Assembly: GCF_026127265.1 (NCBI RefSeq) | Contig: NZ_WWFG01000002.1 | Coordinates: 248,001 to 312,000, forward strand | Length of the DNA stretch: 64,000 nucleotides | Direction of reading: 5' to 3' | Origin: Nostoc sp. KVJ3 | GTDB taxonomy: Bacteria > Cyanobacteriota > Cyanobacteriia > Cyanobacteriales > Nostocaceae | Part shown: piece after piece, positions 10,679 to 19,290 of the stretch | Position numbering within the stretch: position 1 is the first letter of the stretch | Layout of the letters: every line of letters begins with the position of its first letter | Translations under genes and position numbers: made by a program | Notes under the pieces: generated by a model | Database searches by the model: none | The model's input: the letters and a program-made list of their open reading frames with translations, nothing else | Told to the model about the DNA's origin: nothing

Positions 10679-11131
10679 TGATATACTGGATTTTGCTTGT
10701 ATCAGGGGTTAGCTCCTTAATCACATACTTTGCCAATAAGAAATTCTAGATCATCTTTAGATTACCCAACAAATTACTGTTGCTCACAGTTTTTCCTCAA
10801 ATCATCAATAACTTTATAGTTCCGTCGTGCATTAGAAGTTTTTATTTCTAAAGGATGGAAAGCTCAACGAGCCACTACACGTCCAAACTGAAGCACTTTG
10901 CACCACTGGTAACGAAGTCATGGTGCAGCGATCGCCACTATGGAATTCGTCAATAACAACTTATTGATGTAAATTTGAGGTCAATAAATCTTTTTTATCA
11001 AAGTCTAATATATACTGTAGCTTGTTGATAAGATTTGATAATCTGTTGCACATTTAAGTTGCATAGAGTCGGCTGTCAGAGTGTAGTCCAATGCCGAATG
11101 CGTGAATTTTAAATTGCTTATTGTCGTCTAA
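10679..11131. other. Divergent intergenic region
   Basis: These 453 bp separate the minus-strand hybrid kinase from the plus-strand NB-ARC gene, so promoters for both must lie here. The segment near 10985-11050 is AT-rich, but I could not fix a convincing -35/-10 pair. No ORF, hairpin or repeat of note was seen. Confidence 0.4.
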
Positions 11132-12343
11132 ATGCCTAGCCTCAAACTTTCGCTGAATGGACTGCAAATTGTCAAACAAGCCCGTCAGGAAAAAGGTTGG
11201 ACAATTGATAATCCACGCTGGTTAGAGCAAGCAAGTCAAATTCTCGAATCTGGGCGTGACTGGGAAAATGCAGAAGTGTTTGCTGCGGGTATATCTTTAC
11301 CGACATGGAAACGCTTTCTCAAAGGTAATGCCATTGATGCCTCTGTATTCAAAGCGTTTTGTCAAGTTTTAAGCTTGAATTGGCAAGACTTGCTCGAACG
11401 TCCACTTAACTCGTCTCTATCTGCTACAACCCAAATCCCAAATATTCCTTTGTTCTTTGGGCGACGTTACGAGTTGGCGACACTCACCCAGTTAATTGAG
11501 CAAGGAACGCGACTGATTGCAATTACAGGGATGGGGGGTATGGGCAAAACGGCTCTAGCAGCAAAATTGGCCACAGCTTCTAAATCGAGTTTTCAGCAAA
11601 CTCTGTGGTTTGGGTTTCCTCTGACTCCACCAACAATAGATTTGGTTCCACTTCTAGCACCAAAAACCCTGCTAGTCTTTGATGGTTGGGATCGAATTTT
11701 AGGTGGCGGGCTACGTCAACGTGCGGGGCAATATCGTTTAGAATACGAATCCTACGCTGGTTTTCTGCGATCGCTAGTGCAAACGAATCATTCAAGTTGT
11801 GTGATTTTGACTAGTCGAGAACAACCAGAGGGATTAAATCTTTTGAGTGAGAATGGTGCAGTTATTTTCCCACTCGGTGGTTTGATGGAAGGTGCTATTG
11901 AGCTTTTGCAACATCATCAACTCACCTTTGATGCCCAGCAGTGGATTACCCTGGTAAATCAGTATGGTGGCAATCCTTTATTTTTGAATATGGCAGCAAA
12001 TTTTATTCACGAATTATTTGCTGGGGATGTCGGAGATTTTTTAGCCTCTGGAACCTTAGTTACTGGTGAATTTGAGCCACTAGTAGCGCAATGGTTGAGA
12101 CATATTTCAATGCTGGAACAAACCCTAATCAAATGTTTGGCTACACAAGTGCAGGGATTAACTCGTGAAGAGATACTATTGTACCTTGGGAATCATCCTT
12201 CAAATGGAGATATCTTGGCTGCACTTTTATCTTTAAAGCGCAGAGCATTGGTAGAAACCATGAAAGATGGTAACAAGGAACGCTTTTTTTTACAACCTGT
12301 GATTCTCAAATGCGTACAGCGTTTGTTTAGATCCTCAGAGTAG
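11132..12343 (+). CDS. Short NB-ARC/STAND-type ATPase with N-terminal helical domain
   Basis: This 403-residue protein begins with a helical, DNA-binding-like domain (about 1-95, containing WTIDNPRWLEQA and LPTWKRFLKGN) seen at the start of many cyanobacterial NB-ARC proteins. It continues into a nucleotide-binding domain with FFGRRYELATL, P-loop GMGGMGKTALA near 136, Walker B LLVFDGWD, and the sensor-like arginine in ILTSREQP. Full-length relatives usually continue into WD40, TPR or other sensor repeats. Here the protein ends with a short winged-helix-like segment (FFLQPVILKCVQRLF). It may be a minimal switch or a truncated relative; no decayed repeat region was seen downstream. Its role, whether regulatory or in conflict/defence, is undetermined. 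Confidence 0.8.
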   Translation: MPSLKLSLNGLQIVKQARQEKGWTIDNPRWLEQASQILESGRDWENAEVFAAGISLPTWKRFLKGNAIDASVFKAFCQVLSLNWQDLLERPLNSSLSATTQIPNIPLFFGRRYELATLTQLIEQGTRLIAITGMGGMGKTALAAKLATASKSSFQQTLWFGFPLTPPTIDLVPLLAPKTLLVFDGWDRILGGGLRQRAGQYRLEYESYAGFLRSLVQTNHSSCVILTSREQPEGLNLLSENGAVIFPLGGLMEGAIELLQHHQLTFDAQQWITLVNQYGGNPLFLNMAANFIHELFAGDVGDFLASGTLVTGEFEPLVAQWLRHISMLEQTLIKCLATQVQGLTREEILLYLGNHPSNGDILAALLSLKRRALVETMKDGNKERFFLQPVILKCVQRLFRSSE

Positions 12344-12428
12344 TAGCCAAACTCATTTAACTAGTTAAAAATAAGTATTACTACTCATGTCAAGCAACCA
12401 GATCGCACTTTTGCACCTATCTTGGCCT

Positions 12429-13298
12429 CTATCTTAGTTCGCGGTATAGTACTGCTTTAACTAATTGCCACAATGGAATAGTAAGCGTATGGAGCAAGGT
12501 GGCAAAAATAATCGATAAGCCCAACCCTTGGAGGAGGTGAATCAAAGGGTTAAGTGCCAAAAGAGACATTTCTGAGTGTTGCCATTCTGCTAGCCATACC
12601 GCGATCGCAGGGGAGAACCCTAACAAATAGAGTGGCATTGTTAACAACCAAGTAGCAACCAAAATAAAACCGATCTGGATAATGTAGGGCGCTGATTGCT
12701 GTTTGCTAATGCGTAGGGATTGCCTGACATTGCACTGCTCCACGGCAATTACTAAATTTGACAGAAACCATCTTGCTTCAAGCCAGACTCGAAGCAAAAT
12801 ACTCAGCAAAATTAGCCAACCTCCCCATTTTGAAGTAACAATCGAAAGACTATAAAGAATACAATTTATGTAAATATCAGCCAACCAAAATTGCCAAAAT
12901 TGATGTCGAATTCGTTGATTATTAACCACTAGCATTTCAGACACCCCGATTAACGTTTGATAAGCCAGTAAACCAATCAAAGCTTGTTGTGAGAGTCCTT
13001 TCGCTGAAGCAAAGATACCCAGAGCTAACATTACGATAAGTAGAATTGCCGCAATCGGTAGAGAAATTGAAGTTGCGAAGTTTTGGGATTGCGGAACCAG
13101 GGTAATCAAAGCAAAAGAGTACACAAAGAGAACTGCTGCAATCACTAAAATAAACCACAGCAAATTACAGACTAAAAACCAGATGGTAGAAGCCAGAGCA
13201 ATCTGGAAATACTGGATAAAATTTACCCGGTAAAGCGTCATGGCTTGGTGAATGATGCTCCAAGGTGCAAGGCTCGCTCGTTGGCTGCGGTAGTTCAT
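12429..13298 (-). CDS. Integral membrane protein of unknown function
   Basis: This 289-residue protein is very hydrophobic, with about six predicted membrane segments, for example around 35-60, 75-100, 140-165, 205-230 and 255-280. A start is supported by the purine-rich AGGGGAAG upstream of ATG at 13298. I do not recognise a family-defining motif. The layout is reminiscent of DUF975 or glycerophosphodiesterase-associated membrane domains, but that is only an impression. It sits alone on the minus strand between an NB-ARC ATPase and Ser/Thr kinases, and shares no operon with either. Confidence 0.75.
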   Translation of the reverse strand: MNYRSQRASLAPWSIIHQAMTLYRVNFIQYFQIALASTIWFLVCNLLWFILVIAAVLFVYSFALITLVPQSQNFATSISLPIAAILLIVMLALGIFASAKGLSQQALIGLLAYQTLIGVSEMLVVNNQRIRHQFWQFWLADIYINCILYSLSIVTSKWGGWLILLSILLRVWLEARWFLSNLVIAVEQCNVRQSLRISKQQSAPYIIQIGFILVATWLLTMPLYLLGFSPAIAVWLAEWQHSEMSLLALNPLIHLLQGLGLSIIFATLLHTLTIPLWQLVKAVLYRELR

Positions 13299-13469
13299 AA
13301 CTTCCCCTAATTATTGAAAGCGGCTCATTAGTAATTTCGCTGCTTTAGATTGTGTAATCTAGTTAAGTTTTGGCTCACCACGTAACTGATCTAAAAGTGA
13401 GCTTGAAAAAGCCGGAATCAGGTGGGAAGAATGGAATTATCATTACCCTCAACACAGAATTGAAGCCGG

Positions 13470-14513
13470 ATGGAACTGCTGCACCAAAAAGAAGACATCA
13501 TTGCCCATAAGTATCGGATTCTAGATACTTTGGGACAAGGTGGAAGTGGGACGACATACCTTGCTCAAGACTTAAAAAGCACTCAACAAGTGGCTCTCAA
13601 AGCCTTATCATTGCACCGAATGACCGACTGGAAAATGATGGAGTTGTTTGAGCGAGAAGCAAAAATTCTCTCGCAACTCAATCATCCGGGTATTCCTGAA
13701 TATTTAGGATATTTTCAGATAGAAACCCTCGAAGACCGTTATTTTTACATTGCCCAGCAACTGGCAGAAGGTAAGACACTAGCGGCGTTGGTGGAGAGTG
13801 GATGGCGCACAAATGAAGATGAAGTACGGCGCATTGCTATACAAATATTAGAAATTCTAGTTTATTTGCACTCCCTCAAGCCTCCTGTAGTCCATCGAGA
13901 TATCAAGCCACAAAATATTATTCGCCGTGACGATGGGCAAGTATTTTTAGTAGATTTTGGGGCTGTACAACATACCTATTACACAACTTTTATGCGTGGA
14001 AGTACAGTAGTAGGAACTTATGGTTACATGGCTCCCGAACAGTTTCGCGGACAAGCTGTACCTGCTACTGATTTGTATGCTTTAGGAGCAACTTTATTAT
14101 TTCTTTTGACACACTGTTCTCCCGCAGATTTGCAGAGTGATGGGTTAAAAATTAATTTCCGTCCCCGCGTGCAGATTAGTGAAGAATTTGCCGACTGGCT
14201 AGAAAAAATATTAGAGCCAGATACAGAAGATCGTTTCAGTTCAGCACAGAAAGCCTTGGAAGTATTGCAGGGTAAGCGAAAGCTAACTGTAAAATCGAAT
14301 GTCTCTGTTAGATGGGAAAAAATAGTTCGAGTTGCTATTAGTGCTGTTGCTGCTGTTAGTGCCGTGACTGTTATTACCCTGTTAAATTCCTACAAGTGGG
14401 ATATCTTAAACAGCATTAGATTTACGGATATTGCTGGCAGAACTCCCGCGCAACTAAGGGAAAAGCGAAGGATAGAGCTTGAGGAGCGTGTAAGAAGGTC
14501 AAATTCTCTATAG
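13470..14513 (+). CDS. Ser/Thr protein kinase with one C-terminal membrane anchor
   Basis: This 347-residue Hanks-type kinase has a glycine loop LGQGGSGTTYLA, the ATP-binding Lys in QVALKAL, catalytic loop VVHRDIKPQNI near 142, DFGAVQ, and an activation segment ending in GTYGYMAPEQFRG. All core catalytic residues are present, so it should be active. A single hydrophobic segment near 288-308 followed by a short basic tail suggests membrane attachment with no extracytoplasmic sensor. The next gene encodes a close paralogue (same FEREAQILSQLNHP and GYMAPEQFRGQA blocks), so the two arose by tandem duplication. The kinase targets are unknown. Confidence 0.92.
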   Translation: MELLHQKEDIIAHKYRILDTLGQGGSGTTYLAQDLKSTQQVALKALSLHRMTDWKMMELFEREAKILSQLNHPGIPEYLGYFQIETLEDRYFYIAQQLAEGKTLAALVESGWRTNEDEVRRIAIQILEILVYLHSLKPPVVHRDIKPQNIIRRDDGQVFLVDFGAVQHTYYTTFMRGSTVVGTYGYMAPEQFRGQAVPATDLYALGATLLFLLTHCSPADLQSDGLKINFRPRVQISEEFADWLEKILEPDTEDRFSSAQKALEVLQGKRKLTVKSNVSVRWEKIVRVAISAVAAVSAVTVITLLNSYKWDILNSIRFTDIAGRTPAQLREKRRIELEERVRRSNSL

Positions 14514-14619
14514 TCAAACGCAATTAATTACACAAAATTTAGGCTGAAATTATTGCTTAGTACATAATTTCACAAGTTTATAGCGAAAAAATTGCCTTAA
14601 TTAAACATTTGCGTTCCTC

Positions 14620-14665
14620 TGCGCTTACCTTTGCGTCACTTTGCGTCACTTTGCGTTTAAATTTC
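14620..14665. repeat. Tandem 10-bp repeat between kinase genes
   Basis: The unit TTGCGTCACT occurs at 14631-14640 and 14641-14650, with a partial third copy from 14651. It is preceded by the related GCGTTCCTCTGCGC. It lies in the 269-bp gap between the two paralogous kinase genes. This resembles short interspersed repeats often found between Nostoc genes. No function is implied by sequence alone. Confidence 0.7.
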
Positions 14666-14782
14666 AACCTTTAATTCGCAACTAATTTATGCAAAGTTGT
14701 ACTTAGTGAAGAATTTAGTATGTAATTAATTTTGTCGAGTTACTTAGGTAGTGATAAATCTAGATAAAATAGCACAAAAAAC

Positions 14783-16270
14783 ATGGAAATATTACACCAA
14801 GCTGAAGAAATTATCAATCAACGGTATCGCATTCTACGTAAATTGGGACAGGGCGGAGTCGGTATTACCTACGCAGCCGTTGACTTAGAAAGCGGTGAAC
14901 AAGTAGCGCTGAAAGTTTTATCATTGCGCCGCATGAGTGACTGGAAAAAGATGGAGTTATTTGAAAGGGAAGCACAAATTCTTTCTCAACTCAACCATCC
15001 AGCAATTCCTCGCTACTTGGATTATTTTCAAGTAGATACTAACTCTGACCGTTCCTTTTACATAGCTCAACAATTAGCGCCAGGAACTTCTCTGGCAACG
15101 CTAGTAGAAGATGGTTGGTTTCCTGATGAAAAAGAAGTTAGGCAAATAGCTACTCAAATTCTGAAAATTTTGATTTATTTACACTCTCTAACACCGCCAG
15201 TTATTCATCGTGATATTAAGCCGGAAAATATTATTTTCACTTCTGATACCAAGAGGTTATTCCTAGTAGATTTTGGAGCAGTAGCAGACACATATCATAA
15301 TACTGTGACTGGCGGCAGTACAGTAGTAGGAACTTTCGGCTACATGGCACCAGAACAGTTTCGTGGACAAGCTTTGCCATCTACTGATTTATATGGTTTG
15401 GGAACAACTCTACTATTTTTGTTGACAGGAAAATCACCCACTGATTTACCACAACGTAAACTTAAAATTGATTTCCGTTCTGACGTTAATATTTCCAAAG
15501 ATTTTGCAAACTGGTTAGAACAAATATTAGAACCCGTGAGTGCCGATCGTTTTCCTTCCGCAGAAGTAGCCTTAGCAACATTATTAGGTCAAATAGGACT
15601 CATACCCCGGCTACCAAAGAAAAGTAATCTAATTGTGAAAGTAACTGAGAATAATTTAATTATAAAGATTCTCCCAGCTTTTTTATACAATAATTACAAT
15701 TTTATATTTTTATTTGATTCTCTAGTTTTTATTGGTGTTTTGGGACTGATTTATTGGATGATATTTTTTGATTATTTTGGTTATTCGGTATTAACTCTCA
15801 TCATCTCATCATTATGTAACTTATTATTGTTTGTGCTAGAAAAGCCAGTAGCAATATTATTGATTTTATTGTTTTCTTTTCCAATATTAATATTTAGTAT
15901 CATTTTCATGGCATTGTTATATATAATATGCAAACAATTATTTTACAAGCCTTTGTCTCTTGCTACTACTTTCTTCCTGAATTCTGCATCAAGTACCCTG
16001 GTGCAAATTGACCAAGACTATATTAGACTAGAGCGATGGTTACTTGGTTGGTGTATTCAGAAAATAGAAATTTCCAAGTCAGATATTATTAGTGTGTGGT
16101 TGAAGTGTATGATAAATTATGAATTTTCTAATATCCTAATTATTTATTCTTTGAAAAAATCTCAGAAGGAAGAGAAAGAAAATATTGAAAAAAATAAACG
16201 TTTTCGGTTTGGTGCATTTTTGACGCAGCAAGAGAAAGAGTGGCTGATGTGGGAGATAAGAAACCGATGA
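14783..16270 (+). CDS. Ser/Thr protein kinase with multi-pass membrane tail
   Basis: This 495-residue protein has an N-terminal Hanks-type kinase (about 1-275) with LGQGGVGITYAA, ALKVL, VIHRDIKPENI near 142, DFGAVAD and GTFGYMAPEQFRG. It is complete and closely related to the preceding kinase. The C-terminal 200 residues differ entirely: three strongly hydrophobic segments around 305-330, 335-355 and 358-390, then a soluble tail of about 100 residues ending in a charged region. The tail after the membrane segments has no motif I recognise. It could be a sensor or a membrane-status module. The paralogous kinase halves with unrelated tails show domain swapping after duplication. Confidence 0.92.
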   Translation: MEILHQAEEIINQRYRILRKLGQGGVGITYAAVDLESGEQVALKVLSLRRMSDWKKMELFEREAQILSQLNHPAIPRYLDYFQVDTNSDRSFYIAQQLAPGTSLATLVEDGWFPDEKEVRQIATQILKILIYLHSLTPPVIHRDIKPENIIFTSDTKRLFLVDFGAVADTYHNTVTGGSTVVGTFGYMAPEQFRGQALPSTDLYGLGTTLLFLLTGKSPTDLPQRKLKIDFRSDVNISKDFANWLEQILEPVSADRFPSAEVALATLLGQIGLIPRLPKKSNLIVKVTENNLIIKILPAFLYNNYNFIFLFDSLVFIGVLGLIYWMIFFDYFGYSVLTLIISSLCNLLLFVLEKPVAILLILLFSFPILIFSIIFMALLYIICKQLFYKPLSLATTFFLNSASSTLVQIDQDYIRLERWLLGWCIQKIEISKSDIISVWLKCMINYEFSNILIIYSLKKSQKEEKENIEKNKRFRFGAFLTQQEKEWLMWEIRNR

Positions 16271-16450
16271 TAGACAGTATTGTTAACCTCAAGGCTTAGT
16301 GTCTTTGTTATCTGCTAGCCTATGGTAAGCTAGAGGTTTTTGTCTGCTGTCTTGAGCCTTTCTGCAACTCTATTCTATCGTCTCTTTTCATTCCATTTGT
16401 CTAATTTTCAGTAATTTCAATGCTGTTTGCATCCAGCCAATCCTGAGTTT

Positions 16451-18778
16451 ATGACGTACTGCATCAATCCAGATTGTTCGCAACGAGAAAATCCTGATAA
16501 TTGTGCAGTATGTGAAAACTGTAAAACATCACTTATACTGCAAAATCGTTACCGAATTAAGCATCCTCTGCAAATTGATAGGTATCGCTATACAGAAGTA
16601 TTTGAAATTGAAGATTTAGTTAATCAGGATCAGCCCAAGATTCTCAAGTCACTCAAGGAAGTTACACCGAATTTACTACGATTATTTGAGCAAGAAGCAT
16701 CAATCTTAACAAGTTTGCAGCATCCTGGTTTACCTGCTGGTGAAATGCTATTTCCTCTAGTTTTAAATACAGGTCGCCAATTACGCTGTTTTGTAATGGA
16801 GAAAGTTCCAGGTGAAGATTTACAGAATTGGCTTGATTATCATCAATGCTTAACATCCCATAAAACAGCATTAGATTGGCTAAATCAATTGATGCAGATT
16901 TTGCAATTTGTGCATGAAAATGGCTATTTTCATCGAGATATCAAGCCGTCTAATATTATGCTCCGTCCCGATGGAAAATTAATTTTAATTGATTTTGGGA
17001 CGGCGCGTAATTTGTCGCAAACTATTGTTAATGGGAAATCGATCACGGTGATTCATTCTGTTGGATATACTGCTCCCGAACAACTTGAGGGACAGGCTGT
17101 TGTCCAGTCAGATTTCTACGCTCTTGGTCGGACTTTTATCTATTTAATCACAGGTATTGATCCAGCTGGCGATCGCCAGTTGGATTTAACCCATTGGTAT
17201 AAATACGTTAAGGATCGACAAACCCCTCAAAAATTTATTGATCTGATTCAGGCGATGACGAATTCTCATCCACAGAAACGTCCGCCGACAACTCAAGCCA
17301 TTCTCCAAAAGATTGAGAATATTTATAAGTATTCTTTGGTGCAATGGCAAAAATTATTACTAAGTGCGACTTGTGGTATTTTGCTGTTCGTCGGTGCAAA
17401 ATGGCTGTATGAGGCAATAACTCTGGCTCATACTTGCGACTATATTTTAGACGATCATCTCAGTTGTGGTGAAGAAAGCCTAATTCCTGCAAGCTATTGG
17501 GGAAACGATCAGCCCCCACTAGCAAAGCAATTAGCTATTGAACAGTATCGTATCAGAAATTTTTCGGCAGCTGAAAGTCTATTTAAAACTGCTTTCAATC
17601 AGGAGCCAGATCCAGAAACTTTAATTTACCTCAACAACAGCAAAATTCAAATCCAATTTCCAGCAGCCCAGATTCGGACGATCGCTGTTGCAGCTCCTCT
17701 GGAACGTCGTACTACCACAGGTCTAGAAATACTCACAGGTGCTGCTCAAGCTCAGACTCAGGCGCTGAAAAACGGTCAACCCTTACGGATGATTATCGCT
17801 GATGATAATAATCGTGACGATAGCAAAGCTGGAAATAATGCCCGCAAAGTTGCTCAAAAGTTGGTGAATTATCCAGATTTACTGGCTGTTTTGGGTCATT
17901 ACAGCAGCGAAGCCACCAAACAGTCTCTACCAATTTATACCCAAGCAGGGGTAGTTTTAGTTTCTGCAACTAGCACCTCAGATAATCTCAAAAGTCCTTT
18001 TTTCTTCCGCACTGTCCCTAGCGATCGCATTACCGCCCAAAAAATGGCAACCTACGTGTTCTCCCAATTACAACAGAGGAAAGTTGCTATTTTTTATAGT
18101 CAGGGTAGTGAGTATGCCGAATCTCTATCTAAGGCGTTTCGAGAAGCGGCTAAATCTTTTTCGGGTCATGTTATTGACCACCAACCAGCCTTCAATCTCG
18201 CTAGCGATCGCTTTAATGCCAAAGCCTCATTAAATCAAGCCAAAACCCAAGGTGCAACGGTGATTGTTCTGATCCCAGATGCCGGAGTCGGTTTGTATAA
18301 TGCGATTCCCAATGCCATACGAGTAATTCGGTCGAATGTTAACCAATCTTGGATTGTTGCGAGTGATAGTCTCTACAGTGCTGACTTACTCAAACCAGAT
18401 AAAGGTCTGTCGTTACAGCAAATTCAACGCCTGGTATTTGCGATCGCATGGCATCCCATAAGCAATGTTAACTCTCGGTTTGTACAACAAGCTCGAACTC
18501 TGTGGAAAATTGATCTAACTGATATTACCTGGCGAACCGCCACCAGCTACGATGCAGTGTTGGTATTAAGCAAAGCCTTGATGACAAATCCCACCCGCAT
18601 CGGGATTCAAAAAACACTTGCAATGCCTCAATTCTCGGTTCCAGGCGCGACGGGAGTCATTCAATTTCAGGGGAACGATCGCTACAATGGCAAAATTACA
18701 ATGGTTACAGTGCGCCGCAATTGTAATTCTAGCGGTTTTGTTCTTACAGAGAGCGATCGCCCTCTGGTATGTTACTAA
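16451..18778 (+). CDS. Ser/Thr kinase fused to periplasmic amino-acid-binding-like domain
   Basis: This is a 775-residue receptor-like kinase. It starts with a zinc-ribbon-like stretch (CINPDCSQRENPDNCAVCENCK), then a kinase domain (about 40-290) with GYFHRDIKPSNIML, DFGTARNLS and VGYTAPEQLEGQ. One membrane helix follows near 296-320 (LLLSATCGILLFVGAKWLY). The rest (about 395-775) resembles the type I periplasmic-binding fold of branched-chain amino acid receptors: IAVAAPLE, VLGHYSSEATKQSLPIY, VVLVSATSTS and FFFRTVPSD, then VAIFYSQGSEYAESL. I chose ATG at 16451 because the zinc ribbon begins there; an in-frame TTG at 16427 would add eight unlikely residues. The binding domain should face outward and the kinase inward, so ligand sensing coupled to phosphorylation is the likely role. 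Confidence 0.9.
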   Translation: MTYCINPDCSQRENPDNCAVCENCKTSLILQNRYRIKHPLQIDRYRYTEVFEIEDLVNQDQPKILKSLKEVTPNLLRLFEQEASILTSLQHPGLPAGEMLFPLVLNTGRQLRCFVMEKVPGEDLQNWLDYHQCLTSHKTALDWLNQLMQILQFVHENGYFHRDIKPSNIMLRPDGKLILIDFGTARNLSQTIVNGKSITVIHSVGYTAPEQLEGQAVVQSDFYALGRTFIYLITGIDPAGDRQLDLTHWYKYVKDRQTPQKFIDLIQAMTNSHPQKRPPTTQAILQKIENIYKYSLVQWQKLLLSATCGILLFVGAKWLYEAITLAHTCDYILDDHLSCGEESLIPASYWGNDQPPLAKQLAIEQYRIRNFSAAESLFKTAFNQEPDPETLIYLNNSKIQIQFPAAQIRTIAVAAPLERRTTTGLEILTGAAQAQTQALKNGQPLRMIIADDNNRDDSKAGNNARKVAQKLVNYPDLLAVLGHYSSEATKQSLPIYTQAGVVLVSATSTSDNLKSPFFFRTVPSDRITAQKMATYVFSQLQQRKVAIFYSQGSEYAESLSKAFREAAKSFSGHVIDHQPAFNLASDRFNAKASLNQAKTQGATVIVLIPDAGVGLYNAIPNAIRVIRSNVNQSWIVASDSLYSADLLKPDKGLSLQQIQRLVFAIAWHPISNVNSRFVQQARTLWKIDLTDITWRTATSYDAVLVLSKALMTNPTRIGIQKTLAMPQFSVPGATGVIQFQGNDRYNGKITMVTVRRNCNSSGFVLTESDRPLVCY

Positions 18779-19290
18779 GCGCCTAAAATTATTCAATTTT
18801 AGTAACTGTTATAGGTTCAGGATAAAAATATGAAGCTGGTAGATGACTAGTTGCTCAGAATCGGACATTGTGTCATCTTACCGTATTCCCAGTGCCATCT
18901 CCCCCGAAAAAAATCGCTCTCCTATCTAGGTGATTCTGTAGCTAGTTACACATAAATTACAGTTAGTAATTATTATTCATTAACTGTTTTAAATATTTTT
19001 ACTATCTGCTTAACTGTCTTAACTGTCTGCTTAACTGTCTTAACTGCTATTGTATTTTATTGATAAAACTGAGATTATATATCTATTAAATTAAGGGCAA
19101 TAACAGCAAAAAATAAATAAAGTAGATAATACTTGTAGTTTTAAATAGACTAAATATATTTTCTTGCCATTAATAATATTTAATTAATGATATGAGATTT
19201 ATTAAAATGGACGAAATAGCCACACAGTTTCTCTTAACACATTATTTTTATTGTTACAGGCAAGATTATTAAGTATTCTCAGGAGTTCTA
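18779..19290. other. Upstream region of the biosynthetic cluster
   Basis: These 512 bp precede the first NRPS gene and must contain its promoter. The stretch is very AT-rich from about 18950 on. It contains a 21-bp tandem duplication at 19007-19048 and a clear ribosome-binding site AGGAG at 19281-19285, six bases before ATG. I could not assign -10/-35 elements with confidence. Confidence 0.5.
19007..19048. repeat. Tandem 21-bp direct repeat upstream of NRPS
   Basis: Two adjacent 21-bp units each read TGCTTAACTGTCTTAACTG followed by TC or CT. Each unit itself contains two TTAACTG blocks about 10 bp apart, so TTAACTG recurs on roughly one face of the helix. The position, about 245 bp before the NRPS start, would allow an operator role, but this is inference. 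It could equally be neutral Nostoc repeat DNA. Confidence 0.6.

Noticed and set aside
14620..14665. Possible CRISPR-like array
   Set aside because: The units are 10 bp and directly abutting with no spacers, so this is a simple tandem repeat.
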